Assembly: GCF_009299835.1 (NCBI RefSeq)
Contig: NZ_VKCZ01000008.1
Span: 1-64,000 of the forward strand
Reading direction: 5' to 3'
Origin: Microlunatus speluncae
GTDB lineage: Bacteria; Actinomycetota; Actinomycetes; Propionibacteriales; Propionibacteriaceae
DNA: 64,000 bases
Numbering within the stretch: the stretch's first letter is position 1; each line of letters begins with the position of its first letter. Below the pieces are notes generated by a model. It was not told where the DNA came from, searched no databases, and was given only the letters and a program-made list of their open reading frames with translations. Below are positions 15,510-24,599 of this stretch, in pieces. A program made the translations under genes and the position numbers.

Positions 15510-16276
15510 CCGGCCGGCTGGCCGACCGGAACGCGCTGATCACCGGCGCCTCCCGCGGCATCGGCGCGGCCGTGGCCCGCCGGTTCGCCGCCGAGGGCGC
15601 CCGGGTGATCATCGCGCACCAGCCGACGCCGGAGCGGACCGCCGAGGCCGAGGCGGTGGCGGCCGAGATCCGGGCCGACGGCGGCCGGGCCGAACCGCTG
15701 CCGGCGGACCTGGCCGATCCCGCGGCGATCGCTCGGCTGGTCGAGCGGGCCGCGGCGACCTGGGGCGGGCTGGACATCGTGGTCGCCAATGCGGCGTACG
15801 AGACGCACCGGGCCTGGCTGGAGATCACCGCCGAGGAGTGGGACCTGACTCAGGCGGTCAACGTCCGCGGCACCTTCCTGCTGGCGCGGGAGAGTCATTC
15901 ACACCTGCGCGCCTCCGCGCATCCGTCGTTCATCGCGCTGACCTCGGTGATGGTCGACACCGGCATGGTCGGCGCCTTGCACTACACCACCAGCAAGGCG
16001 GCGATCATCGGCCTGGTTCGCGCTCTGGCCCGCGAGATCGGTCCGGAGGGGATCCGGGTGAACGCGATCATGCCCGGCGCGATCCGGACCGAGAACGAGG
16101 TCGCCCACAACCCTGATCCGGCTGCGGCGGAGCAGCGGATCCTGCCGCTGCAATCCCTGCAGCGCCGCGGTTACGCCGACGACCTCGCCGGCGCCTTCGT
16201 CTTCCTGGCAGGCGACGACAGCGACTTCATCACCGGCCAGATCATCACCGTGGACGGCGGCTGGGTGCTCCGCTGA
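15506..16276 (+). CDS. Short-chain dehydrogenase/reductase
   Basis: The 256-residue classical SDR has the cofactor loop GASRGIG (15-21), the NAA motif (VANAAYE), catalytic Ser in LTSVMVDTG, Y-T-T-S-K (the YxxxK pair), and the C-terminal ITGQIITVDGGW. NAD or NADP preference cannot be read safely. The start overlaps the esterase stop (ATGA). It is probably the oxidoreductase step of the same sugar pathway. Downstream it meets a convergent gene across a hairpin. Confidence 0.88.
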   Translation: MTGRLADRNALITGASRGIGAAVARRFAAEGARVIIAHQPTPERTAEAEAVAAEIRADGGRAEPLPADLADPAAIARLVERAAATWGGLDIVVANAAYETHRAWLEITAEEWDLTQAVNVRGTFLLARESHSHLRASAHPSFIALTSVMVDTGMVGALHYTTSKAAIIGLVRALAREIGPEGIRVNAIMPGAIRTENEVAHNPDPAAAEQRILPLQSLQRRGYADDLAGAFVFLAGDDSDFITGQIITVDGGWVLR

Positions 16277-16286
16277 CCTCCACCCC

Positions 16287-16333
16287 AAACGCGGCAGTTC
16301 CAGCGATCCGCGGCAGTTCCAACTGCCGCGTTT
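16287..16333. terminator. Hairpin between convergent genes
   Basis: AAACGCGGCAGTT (16287-16299) pairs with AACTGCCGCGTTT (16321-16333), and a second copy GCGGCAGTT (16310-16318) can pair with the same right arm in a tighter hairpin. It ends in TTT and lies between two converging genes, so it can serve both. Confidence 0.65.
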
Positions 16334-16336
16334 AGC

Positions 16337-17098
16337 TCAAACTGACGCGTTTGTGGTCAGTTGGCGGTGCCAGGATCGGGCCTGGGCCGGGTCGTCGCTG
16401 GTGGTGCCGTCGATGCCGAGCTCGATCGCCCGCTCCATGTCGGAGAACTCCCGCATCAGCCAGGCCCGCACCTGCAGGCCGGCCGCGTGCAGGTCGTCCA
16501 CGATCTCGCGGGTCAACCCGTCCCAGCCGCAGTGGAAGATGTCCGAGCCGGTCCGAGACAGCAGGTCGGGAATCCCTGCCGGATGCTTCTCCGCGCTCGG
16601 ATAGCCGCTGACGATGATCCCCCGCGGGACCTCCGGCAGCAAGGTCTTCAGGGCTTCGAGCGGAGCAGCCTGGAAGCTGGTGAAGCGGGTCCGGGCGGCG
16701 AACTCGGGCTGCTGCTCGAGTAGTGCGGCCACGCCGTCGACGCAGGCCGGATCCTTGATCTCGACCTGCAGCTGGCTGGTGGTGGCCCGATAGACCTCGT
16801 CCAGCGTCGGCACCGGTGCACCGGATACGAGTGGGACCGCGCGCGCCTCGTCCACGGTGAGCTCCGAGACCGGCGGCAGACCGCGGCCGCGCTCGTCCGC
16901 GGCGACCCGGTCGAAGGTCGCGTCGTGCAGGATGATCAAGGCGCCGTCCTTGGTCTGCCGGACGTCCAGCTCGATCTCGTCGACGCCGACCTCTTCGGCC
17001 AGCGCGAAGGATTCCAGACTGTTCTCCGGCCGATGCGCCATCACGCCACGATGGCCGACGATCGCCAGCGGTCGATGCGGGGACACGGTCCTGATCAA
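16337..17098 (-). CDS. Glycerophosphodiester phosphodiesterase
   Basis: The cytoplasmic GDPD enzyme splits glycerophosphodiesters to glycerol-3-phosphate and an alcohol. The 253-residue product has the HRG motif (VGHRGVMAHRPENSLESF, 15-33), EIELDVRQTKDGALIILHD (E, D and H metal and acid-base residues), and VEIKDP in the middle. The TTG start overlaps the stop of the upstream aminotransferase (TTGA); a GTG five codons in is an alternative. Pairing with an aminotransferase is unusual, so the real substrate may be a less common phosphodiester. Confidence 0.85.
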   Translation of the reverse strand: MIRTVSPHRPLAIVGHRGVMAHRPENSLESFALAEEVGVDEIELDVRQTKDGALIILHDATFDRVAADERGRGLPPVSELTVDEARAVPLVSGAPVPTLDEVYRATTSQLQVEIKDPACVDGVAALLEQQPEFAARTRFTSFQAAPLEALKTLLPEVPRGIIVSGYPSAEKHPAGIPDLLSRTGSDIFHCGWDGLTREIVDDLHAAGLQVRAWLMREFSDMERAIELGIDGTTSDDPAQARSWHRQLTTNASV

Positions 17099-18369
17099 CC
17101 CCGTTCCGCGGCGGTCAGGGCAGCGTCGAGACGCTCCAGCACGGCCGTGAGTTCGGAGTCACCGTGCGCGGCCGAGACATACCAGATGCCCCGCGGCGCG
17201 ACCCAGATTCCATGATCGACGAGTATCGGCACAAGATCAGCGTAACGGTGCAGATCGAGCGCGGTCAGTCCGGCGTAGTCCCGCACAGGCCCGTCGCCGG
17301 CGCCGAACCCGACATGGAACGCCGCCGGCAGGCCCTGCACCCGCAGCGGAAGATCATGATCGGCACCGAGCTTGCGGAGGCCGTCCATCAGCCGGGTGCC
17401 GTGCTCCTCGATCCGCTGGTACGGCGGCTCCTGCCGCAGCACCGTGATCGCCGCGCTCACCGCGGCACAGGCCGGGACCGAGGAGTTGAACGTGCCGGAG
17501 TGGTTGACGTCGGCGGCGAAGCGCGCCATCGGCTCGGCCCGGCCGGCCAGCGCGGCGACCGGCCAGCCGCCGGCCATCGCCTTGCCGTAGACGGCCAGGT
17601 CCGGGGTGACCCCGAACCTTTCGGCCGCACCGCCCAGTGCCAGCCGGAAACCGGTGATCACTTCGTCGAAGATCAACATCGCGCCGTGCTCGGTGCACAG
17701 CTCGCGGACCCGCTGCAGATAGCCGTCCACCGGCAGGATCGCGCCGCTGTTGCACATCATCGGTTCCAGGATCACCGCCGCGACCTCGGCACCGCGCTCG
17801 GCCAGCACGGCGGCCAGTGCCTCGGCGTCGTTGAAGCCGAGGATGATCGAGTCGTCCAATTGATGCGCCGACTGCCCGGCGCTGGCCGGCCCGGTGACCC
17901 CGTCGACCGTCTTGATCAACACGTTGTCCAGCCAGCCGTGGTAGTGCCCCTCGAAGCGGATGATCTTGGTCCGCCCGGTCACCGCCCGCGCCAGCCGCAG
18001 CGCGGCCTGGTCCGCTTCCGTACCGGAGACACAGAACCGGACCCGGTCGGCCCAGCCGATGCTGTCCAGGAAGAGTTCGCCGGCCTCGTTCTCCAGCACG
18101 TGCTGTGATCCGAACACTCCGCCGCGGCGCATCGCCGCGTCCACCGCGGTGATCACGTCGTCGTGCGCGTGGCCGAGGAAGTTCGGCCCCTGGCCGAGCA
18201 GATAGTCCACGTAGTCGTTGCCGTCGGCGTCCCACAACCAGGCACCCTTGCCGCGCTCGAAGAAGACCGAAGGGCCGGTCAGCCGCACGTTCGAGTGCAC
18301 CCCGCCGGGAGTCAGTTCGACGGCCCGAGCCTGCAGGGCCCGGGAGCGGGCGTCGGCCCTGGCGGCCAT
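17095..18369 (-). CDS. Class III aminotransferase (glutamate-1-semialdehyde-aminomutase-like)
   Basis: A 424-residue PLP enzyme. It has VELTPGGVHSNVRLTGPSVFFERGKG at the start, the FCVSGTEADQAALRLAR phosphate-binding loop, FEGHYHGWLD, LIFDEVITGFR (the PLP-ring Asp), and VYGKAMAGGWPVAALAG with the Schiff-base Lys. It is closest in type to GSA aminomutase, but no haem genes are nearby and it is coupled to a GDPD, so it is more likely a catabolic aminotransferase or aminomutase. AGGAGG precedes ATG 18369. A second GSA-type enzyme lies at 47363. Confidence 0.85.
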   Translation of the reverse strand: MAARADARSRALQARAVELTPGGVHSNVRLTGPSVFFERGKGAWLWDADGNDYVDYLLGQGPNFLGHAHDDVITAVDAAMRRGGVFGSQHVLENEAGELFLDSIGWADRVRFCVSGTEADQAALRLARAVTGRTKIIRFEGHYHGWLDNVLIKTVDGVTGPASAGQSAHQLDDSIILGFNDAEALAAVLAERGAEVAAVILEPMMCNSGAILPVDGYLQRVRELCTEHGAMLIFDEVITGFRLALGGAAERFGVTPDLAVYGKAMAGGWPVAALAGRAEPMARFAADVNHSGTFNSSVPACAAVSAAITVLRQEPPYQRIEEHGTRLMDGLRKLGADHDLPLRVQGLPAAFHVGFGAGDGPVRDYAGLTALDLHRYADLVPILVDHGIWVAPRGIWYVSAAHGDSELTAVLERLDAALTAAERG

Positions 18370-18463
18370 CGGCAACCCTCCTTCTCGGAGTATTTCATTG
18401 AGTGGGATCTGTGTTTCTTTCCGTGATGTTAGGCTATCAGCACCCGACGGCAAGGACGGACAC

Positions 18464-19891
18464 GTGGCCCTGCACCGCCCACGGATCGCCGCGATCGGCG
18501 TCTTTCACGAGACCAACACCCGCTCACCGATCCGCACCGATCTGGTCGCCTTCGAGCGGCGTGGCCTGCTGCGCGGCCCGGCCTGGGTGGCGGAGTTCGC
18601 CGGCACCCGGACGGTCGGCAGCGGCTTCCTGGCCGGCGGCGAGAGCGCCGGGCTCGAGATCGTCGGCGTCTTCGGGGCGTACGCGACACCGTCGGGCCTG
18701 ATCACCGAGCACGCGATCGACATGATCATCGCCGGCATCGAGCAGGAGCTTGATCACGCCGGCGCCGTCGACGGCGTGCTGCTGGAGCTGCACGGTGCCC
18801 TGGTCGCCGAGGGGTACGACGACGCCGAGCAGACCATCGTGACCCTGCTCCGGCGGCGGCTCGGCCGGAAGCCGATCATCGCCGTCACCGATCTGCACGC
18901 CAATCTGCGGACGCCGCGACTGCCCGAGCTCGACGCCCTGATCGGTTACCGGACCAATCCCCACGTCGACACCTACGACCGCGGCCGCGACGCCGCGCTG
19001 CTCCTGGGCCGGGTGCTGCGCGAAGGGCTCACCCTGACCCGGGCCCATCGTGGGCTCCCCTGCCGGGCCATCCCCTCCGCGCAGGCCACCGCCGACCCGC
19101 CGCTGCGGTTGATCATGGACCGGGCCCGGGCCGTCGAGGCCGAGTACGGGCTGATCGACGTCACGGTGCACGCCGGCTACGCCTACGCCGACGTACCCCA
19201 CCTCGGGCTCGGCTTCTCCGCCACGGCCGAGACCCGGCGAGCCCAGCTGGCCCACGCGGCGGTGACCGAACTGGCCGACTACGCCGCCCCGCTGATCGCC
19301 GACTTCGACCGGACCCTGCCGACCCCGGAGCAGGCGTTCCGGGACGCGCTCGCCGCCCCTGGCCTGACCGTGATCACCGACACCGGCGACAACATCAACG
19401 GCGGCTCGCCCGGCGACGGCACCTGGCTGCTCCGGCTGGCTCTCGACGCGGACCGTCGATCCGGGCCCGCGGTGCCGATCATCGGCACCCTCTGGGATCC
19501 CGCCGCGGCCGCGGCGGCACACGCGGCCGGAGTCGGGGCGATGATCGCGCTGGCCCTCGGCGGCCGGGCCGGCCCCGGCTCCGGGACTCCCGTCCGGGCC
19601 ACGGCCCGAGTGAAGTCGATCACCGACGGCACCTTCGTCAACACCGGCCCGATGGCCACCGGGGCCCGGGTCAGCATGGGCGACGCCGCGGTGATCACGA
19701 TCGGCGCCGTCGACCTGGTGCTGCAGTCCACCCCGATCCAGCCCAACGACCCCGAGCTCTTCCGATCCCTGGGCCTGGACCCGAGCACGTACCGGATCGC
19801 CCTGCTCAAGGGAGCCGCCGCCGTCCGAGCCGGCTGGACCCCCTTGACCGACCACTTCATCGACGCCGCCACCCCCGGCCCCACCGCCTGA
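18464..19891 (+). CDS. M81 metallopeptidase (microcystinase C/MlrC family)
   Basis: A 475-residue MlrC-like hydrolase. The family signature is at the start (RIAAIGVFHETNTRSP; His-Glu as probable zinc ligands), followed by GVLLELHGALVAEGYDDAE, VTDLHANLRTP and GYRTNPHVDTYDRGRDAA. The C-terminal MlrC domain has DTGDNINGGSPGDGTWLL. The name comes from linear microcystin hydrolysis, but most members are catabolic amidohydrolases of unknown substrate and often sit beside transporters. GTG 18464 is chosen because AAGGA lies 7 bases upstream; a TAGGCT -10 box is at 18430-18435. It is divergent from the aminotransferase. Confidence 0.85.
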   Translation: MALHRPRIAAIGVFHETNTRSPIRTDLVAFERRGLLRGPAWVAEFAGTRTVGSGFLAGGESAGLEIVGVFGAYATPSGLITEHAIDMIIAGIEQELDHAGAVDGVLLELHGALVAEGYDDAEQTIVTLLRRRLGRKPIIAVTDLHANLRTPRLPELDALIGYRTNPHVDTYDRGRDAALLLGRVLREGLTLTRAHRGLPCRAIPSAQATADPPLRLIMDRARAVEAEYGLIDVTVHAGYAYADVPHLGLGFSATAETRRAQLAHAAVTELADYAAPLIADFDRTLPTPEQAFRDALAAPGLTVITDTGDNINGGSPGDGTWLLRLALDADRRSGPAVPIIGTLWDPAAAAAAHAAGVGAMIALALGGRAGPGSGTPVRATARVKSITDGTFVNTGPMATGARVSMGDAAVITIGAVDLVLQSTPIQPNDPELFRSLGLDPSTYRIALLKGAAAVRAGWTPLTDHFIDAATPGPTA

Positions 19892-19892
19892 T

Positions 19893-19956
19893 CAACCCCG
19901 ACTTGTCAGACTCTCACCACGCTATGACGTGGTGAGAGTCTGACAAGTCGGGGTTG
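19893..19956 (+). terminator. Long perfect-stem terminator (CGACTTGTCAGA family)
   Basis: A 29-bp perfect inverted repeat (arms 19893-19921 and 19928-19956) with a CTATGA loop begins two bases after the M81 stop codon and is followed by TTTC. The arms contain CGACTTGTCAGA / TCTGACAAGTCGG, shared with hairpins at 29217 and 59061. Confidence 0.8.
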
Positions 19957-20040
19957 TTTCGTGGTACCGTCATGCATGAAAATGCGAGGGTGCATGTACA
20001 CGCATCTGGCTGTGATTGCACGAGCGGAGGTTGGGCACGG

Positions 20041-21288
20041 GTGACGGAGCTGGTGCGGGCGATCTACGAGATCGAGACGGCGCTGCCGCTGGAGCAGGTC
20101 GCCGACGTGATGGCCGGCGAACAGTCCAGCGGCACCTTCGTCGCGGTCGCCCGGGAGACCGCCGAGCTGAAGCGGCGGCACCGGGCGGTCGTCGCCTCGG
20201 TCGAGGAGCTGCCGCCGAGCGGCCGGCCGCCGCTGCCCGGTGCCGCCGGTGACTGGAGTCGCGCGCGCCGGGCCCGGGTGGCGATCGACTTCCCGCTGCA
20301 CAACTTCGGGCCGTCGCTGCCCAATCTGCTGGCGGCGGTGGCCGGCAACCTGTTCGAGCTGCGCGAGGTGGGCGCGTTGCGGTTGCAGGATCTCGAGTTG
20401 CCGTACGCCTTCGCCGACGCCTATCCCGGCCCGGCCTTCGGGGTCGACGGCACCCGCAAACTGCTCGACCGGCCGGACGGGCCGATGATCGGGACCATCG
20501 TCAAGCCCAGCGTCGGGCTGCCGGCCGAACAGCTCGCCGCGCTGGTCACCGAGCTGGCCGACTCCGGGATCGACTTCATCAAGGACGACGAGCTGCAGGG
20601 CAATCCGCCGCACCTGCCACTGGCCGAACGGGTCCGCGTGGTCACCGAGGCGCTGCAGCGGTCGGCCGACCGAACCGGCCGGCTGCCGCTGTACGCGTTC
20701 AACATCACCGACGACATCTCCCGGCTGGCCGCCAACCATGATCTGGTGCGCGATGCCGGCGGCCGGTGTGTGATGGTGTGCGTGACCACGATCGGGCTGT
20801 CCGGGCTGCACTATCTGCGCGAGCACAGCGAGCTGCCGATCCACGGCCACCGGGCCATGTTCGGCGCGCTCTCCCGATCACCGCAGCTCGGCCTCGACTT
20901 CGTCGCGTTCCAGAAGCTGGCCCGGCTTGCCGGCGCCGATCACCTGCACACCAACGGGATCTCGAACAAGTTCTACGAGTCCGATGATCAGGTGCTGGCC
21001 TCGATCGCCGCGGTCCGCGCGCCGCTGTTCGGCGGCTATCAAACGCTGCCGGTCCTCTCCTCCGGCCAGTCGCCCGGCCTGGCACCAGCCACGTACGGCC
21101 TGGTCGGCACGGCCGACGTGCTGGTGCTCGCCGGTGGCGGCATCCACGGTCATCCGACCGGCCCGGCCGCCGGTGTCCGGGCGATGCGGTCGGCCTGGGA
21201 TGCGGCGCTGGCCGGCGAGGAACTTGATCAACGAGCACGCACCGACCCCGACCTGGCCGTCGCACTGGAAACGTTCGGACGACGCTGA
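20041..21288 (+). CDS. RuBisCO-like protein (form IV), possibly acting on an apionate-derived phosphate
   Basis: A 415-residue RuBisCO-large-chain homologue. The carbamylated-lysine metal motif is intact as GIDFIKDDE (K181, D183, E184). GTIVKPSVGL keeps one active-site Lys (K155) but has Ser where RuBisCO has K177. HGHRAM (268-273) and the loop-6-like GISNKF (K310) are present. The missing lysine argues against carboxylation of RuBP. The very next gene is a DUF1537 kinase; this pairing is known from D-apiose/apionate pathways, where OiaK phosphorylates 3-oxo-isoapionate and the RLP OiaX (or OiaT) cleaves the product. That assignment is inference. GTG 20041 has GGAGG 11 bases upstream. Confidence 0.82.
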   Translation: MTELVRAIYEIETALPLEQVADVMAGEQSSGTFVAVARETAELKRRHRAVVASVEELPPSGRPPLPGAAGDWSRARRARVAIDFPLHNFGPSLPNLLAAVAGNLFELREVGALRLQDLELPYAFADAYPGPAFGVDGTRKLLDRPDGPMIGTIVKPSVGLPAEQLAALVTELADSGIDFIKDDELQGNPPHLPLAERVRVVTEALQRSADRTGRLPLYAFNITDDISRLAANHDLVRDAGGRCVMVCVTTIGLSGLHYLREHSELPIHGHRAMFGALSRSPQLGLDFVAFQKLARLAGADHLHTNGISNKFYESDDQVLASIAAVRAPLFGGYQTLPVLSSGQSPGLAPATYGLVGTADVLVLAGGGIHGHPTGPAAGVRAMRSAWDAALAGEELDQRARTDPDLAVALETFGRR

Positions 21289-22538
21289 TGCCGCTGGTCG
21301 GGTTCTACGGCGACGACTTCACCGGCTCGGTCGACGCGCTGCTCCAGTTCCGCCGGGCTGGGCTGGACGGGGTGCTGCTGACCTGCCCCGATGACGTCGC
21401 CGCCGGATCCGATCACGAGGTCGTCGGCCTTGCCGGAGTCTCCCGCTCGTTGCCGTCGGACGACCTGGCGGCCGAGGTGACGCCGGCACTGACCCGGCTC
21501 CGGGCCCTGGCGCCGAGAGTCGTGCAATACAAGGCCTGCTCGACCGTCGACTCATCGCCCGAGGTGGGCAGCCTGGGCCGGGTGCTCGAGCTCGCCCGGC
21601 AGCTGTTCCCGCCGTTGCCGGTGCCGATGATCTTCGCCCAGCCGGACTTCGGCCGCTACACCGTCTTCGGCCAGCATTTCGCCACCGACGGCGACCGGAC
21701 CTATCGGCTGGACCGTCATCCCACCATGGCGAAACACCCGGTGACGCCGATCACCGAGGCCGACCTGGCCCGGCTGATCCGCCGGCAGACCTGGCTCCCG
21801 GTCGACAGCCTTTCCTGGACCGACTACCCGGACCCGGACCGGCGGGCGGCCATGATCAACTCCGGTGATCATGCCGCGGTGGTCTGCGACGCGTTCCTCG
21901 ACGAACACCTCGAACTGGTGGCCCGGACCGCGCTGGACGAGCCGACCCGGCCGCGGTTCATGATCGGCTCGGGCGGTCTGAGCCTCGGCCTGGGTCGGGC
22001 CCTTCGCCCGAGCACGTCCCGGTCGGGAGCCGCGGCCGCGCTGCCGACCAGTGCCGAGCCGGCGACCGGCCGGACGGTGGCGATCAGCGGCAGCTACTCC
22101 GACCGGACCCGGGAGCAGATCGCGGCCGCGGTCCGGGCCGGCTGGCAGGAACTCGACCTGTTCGAGTCCGGCGTGGCCGAGCGGGCCGCCACGCAGCACC
22201 GCGCCGGGACCGCGGTGATCGTCCACTCCCTGTCCCGGGAGCTCCCCGCGGAGCGCAACGGCGAGATCGCCGAGCGGCTGGCCGAGGTCGCCGACGCCTG
22301 TGTCGCGGCGGTGCCGCAGACCCGGTTGATCAGTTGCGGCGGCGACACCTCCGGCAGCGTGCTGCGGCGGGCCGGCGTCCGGGAGTTGACCATCGAGGCC
22401 CAACCGTGGGGCAACGTCGTGCTCTGCCGGGCCGGGCTGGCCGACGGGCGATCGTACGAGCTGATCCTCAAGGGTGGCCAGATGGGCCACGCCGCGCTGT
22501 TCGAGGACGTACGGCTCGGGCGCGCCCGATCGTCATGA
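21288..22538 (+). CDS. DUF1537 four-carbon acid sugar kinase family protein (OiaK-like?)
   Basis: A 416-residue ATP-dependent sugar-acid kinase. The N-terminal domain begins VGFYGDDFTGSVDALLQF, the DDxTG substrate signature, and has QPDFGRYTVFGQHFA. The C-terminal nucleotide domain has VAISGSYSDRTREQI and SCGGDTSGSVLRRAGV, ending ELILKGGQMGH. Known members (OtnK, DtnK, LtnK, OiaK) phosphorylate tetronates or 3-oxo-isoapionate. The start shares one base with the RLP stop (TGATG), so the two are co-translated, which favours the OiaK/RLP pathway. The substrate is not proven from sequence. Confidence 0.85.
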   Translation: MPLVGFYGDDFTGSVDALLQFRRAGLDGVLLTCPDDVAAGSDHEVVGLAGVSRSLPSDDLAAEVTPALTRLRALAPRVVQYKACSTVDSSPEVGSLGRVLELARQLFPPLPVPMIFAQPDFGRYTVFGQHFATDGDRTYRLDRHPTMAKHPVTPITEADLARLIRRQTWLPVDSLSWTDYPDPDRRAAMINSGDHAAVVCDAFLDEHLELVARTALDEPTRPRFMIGSGGLSLGLGRALRPSTSRSGAAAALPTSAEPATGRTVAISGSYSDRTREQIAAAVRAGWQELDLFESGVAERAATQHRAGTAVIVHSLSRELPAERNGEIAERLAEVADACVAAVPQTRLISCGGDTSGSVLRRAGVRELTIEAQPWGNVVLCRAGLADGRSYELILKGGQMGHAALFEDVRLGRARSS

Positions 22539-22581
22539 TCATCCAGCACACCATGATCACCAAGACCCGGAAGGGGCACCG

Positions 22582-24570
22582 ATGCTGACCGACACCAGCG
22601 CCAGCCGCCATGCACTGATGACGTCCCTGCCGGCCGACTCGTGCACGGTCGGCGGCGAATCCCCGCTGGCGCTGCTGCGCGAGCGAGCCGTCCGGATCAC
22701 CATCCCGTCGATGGGCACGATCATGTTCGACTCGGGGGCGTCGCAGGCGTACCAGAACTTCCTGATCGCCGCCGGCACGGTCGAGGGCACCCGGCAGGGC
22801 CCGTCGTTCCTGGACGGCGACTTCTACAAGTGGTTGGAGGCCGCGACCACGATCCTGGCCGAGACCGGTGATCCGCAGCTCAAGGAGTGGCTCGAGCTCG
22901 GCGCCGAGGCGATCGCGGCGGCCCAGCAGCCGGACGGGTATGTGCACACGAAGACCACGGCGGCCCAGCGGCTCGACGACAGCGTCCGGCCGCTGGCCGA
23001 GACGACGAACTTCGAGACCTACAACCTCGGCCACCTGATCACCTTCGGCTGCGTGCACCACCGGGTGACCGGCTCGGACAGCTATCTGCGGCTGGCGATC
23101 AAGGCCGCCGGCTATCTGCAGCGAACCTGCGCCCAGGATCCGGGGGCGATCGCCCGCTGCAACACCTGCCCGTCGCACTACATGGCGGTGGTCGAGCTGT
23201 ACCGGACCACCGGTGATGATCAGTATCTGGCGCTGGCCGAGCGACTGTTGGAACTGCACGGCGGCAAGGGATCGGCGGGCGGCGACGACAACCAGGACGT
23301 GCTGCCGGTACGCCAGCAGCGCAAGGCCGTCGGCCACGCCGTGCGGGCCAACTATCTCTACGCCGGGATGGCGGATGTGGCGCTGGAGACCGGCGACCCG
23401 GAGTTGATCACCGCGCTGCGCAGCATCTGGGACGACCTGGTCTCGACCAAGCTCTATCTCACCGGCGGCTGCGGCGCACTCTACGACGGTGCCTCGCCGG
23501 ACGCCGGCCAGGACTACGGCATGATCACCAAGACCCACCAGGCCTACGGCCGGCCGTACCAACTGCCACAGACGACGTCCTACAACGAGTCCTGCGCCGC
23601 CCTCGGCTACCTGATGCTGGCCTGGCGGCTGTTGCTGCTGACCGGCGAGGGCAGGTTCGCCGACGAGATCGAACGCGTCCTCTACAACGCACTGCCGGGC
23701 ATGATCGGCGTCGACGGCAAGCGCTACTTCTACACCAACCCGGTGCGACAGGTCCGTGATCTTCCCTACGTGCTGCGGCGGGCCGGTGACCCGGCCGACA
23801 CCGTGGTGCCGCCGTCGGACCGGCGGGAGCGGCAGGAATACATGGATCACTGCTTCTGCTGCCCGCCGAACATCGCCCGGGTGATCGCCGAGCTGCCCTA
23901 CTACGCCTATTCCCAAGCGGAGCAAGAGCTCTGGGTGCACCAGTATCTGTCCGGCCGGGCCGACACCACCCTGGCCGGCGTGCCGATCACCGTCGAGCAG
24001 CAGACCGACTACCCGGCCGCCGGCATCGTCATGATCACCGTGACGGCCGAGCGTCCCGTGTCCGGGACGATCCGGCTGCGGATCCCCGGCTGGGCTCCCG
24101 GCACCGTCGTCGAGGTGGACGGCACCATGATCGACACCGGCGACCACGGCTACGCGGTGATCGACCGGGTTTGGGAGTCGGCGACGATCACGGTCCGGAT
24201 CCCGGTCGTGCCGCGGCTGATCACCGCCCACCACTTCCTGGAGGAGGCCACCGGGCAGGTCGCGGTGGTCCGCGGCCCGGTGGTCTACTGCCTGGAGAGT
24301 GCCGAGTTGCCGGCCGGCGTGGGGATCGAATCCGTGTTGATCCCTCGTACCGTCAGCTGGGCCGAGGAGCCGGGCACCGGGATCTTCGCCGGGCACGTGC
24401 TGCTGGCCGCGAAGGTGCTGCGGCGACCCGACCAGGTGCCGCCCGGCGAGCTCTATCGCGAGCTCGACCCGGCCGACCCGACTCCGCTGCCGATCCGGCT
24501 GGTGCCGTACGGGCTGTGGGGCAACCGCGGACCGGGCGAGATGTCGGTCTGGAATTCTCTGTCCTGGTAG
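22582..24570 (+). CDS. GH127-type glycoside hydrolase (DUF1680)
   Basis: The 662-residue product fits beta-L-arabinofuranosidase-type GH127: an alpha/alpha barrel with HLITFGCVHHRVTG and LTGGCGALYDGASPD, then TTSYNESCAA (E336, C338) and DHCFCCPPN (C426-C427). These Glu/Cys residues match the zinc-bound Glu-Cys-Cys-Cys site in which one Cys is the nucleophile. There is no signal peptide, so it acts on imported oligosaccharides. GAAGGGG precedes ATG 22582. Relatives remove L-arabinofuranose or rare branched sugars of pectin. With the RLP and kinase upstream, a plant cell-wall branched sugar is a reasonable guess. Confidence 0.88.
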   Translation: MLTDTSASRHALMTSLPADSCTVGGESPLALLRERAVRITIPSMGTIMFDSGASQAYQNFLIAAGTVEGTRQGPSFLDGDFYKWLEAATTILAETGDPQLKEWLELGAEAIAAAQQPDGYVHTKTTAAQRLDDSVRPLAETTNFETYNLGHLITFGCVHHRVTGSDSYLRLAIKAAGYLQRTCAQDPGAIARCNTCPSHYMAVVELYRTTGDDQYLALAERLLELHGGKGSAGGDDNQDVLPVRQQRKAVGHAVRANYLYAGMADVALETGDPELITALRSIWDDLVSTKLYLTGGCGALYDGASPDAGQDYGMITKTHQAYGRPYQLPQTTSYNESCAALGYLMLAWRLLLLTGEGRFADEIERVLYNALPGMIGVDGKRYFYTNPVRQVRDLPYVLRRAGDPADTVVPPSDRRERQEYMDHCFCCPPNIARVIAELPYYAYSQAEQELWVHQYLSGRADTTLAGVPITVEQQTDYPAAGIVMITVTAERPVSGTIRLRIPGWAPGTVVEVDGTMIDTGDHGYAVIDRVWESATITVRIPVVPRLITAHHFLEEATGQVAVVRGPVVYCLESAELPAGVGIESVLIPRTVSWAEEPGTGIFAGHVLLAAKVLRRPDQVPPGELYRELDPADPTPLPIRLVPYGLWGNRGPGEMSVWNSLSW

Positions 24571-24599
24571 CCGTTTCGATCCGACGGGAGAAGTTGATC

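Noticed and set aside
20041-21288. True CO2-fixing RuBisCO
   Set aside because: One RuBP-binding lysine is Ser, the loop-6 region differs, no small subunit or phosphoribulokinase is near, and a DUF1537 kinase is coupled to it.
22468-24396. 640-codon minus-strand frame opposite the GH127 gene
   Set aside because: Same effect: complement of GC-rich codons stays open; the sequence is rich in G, R, D and H with no family resemblance.
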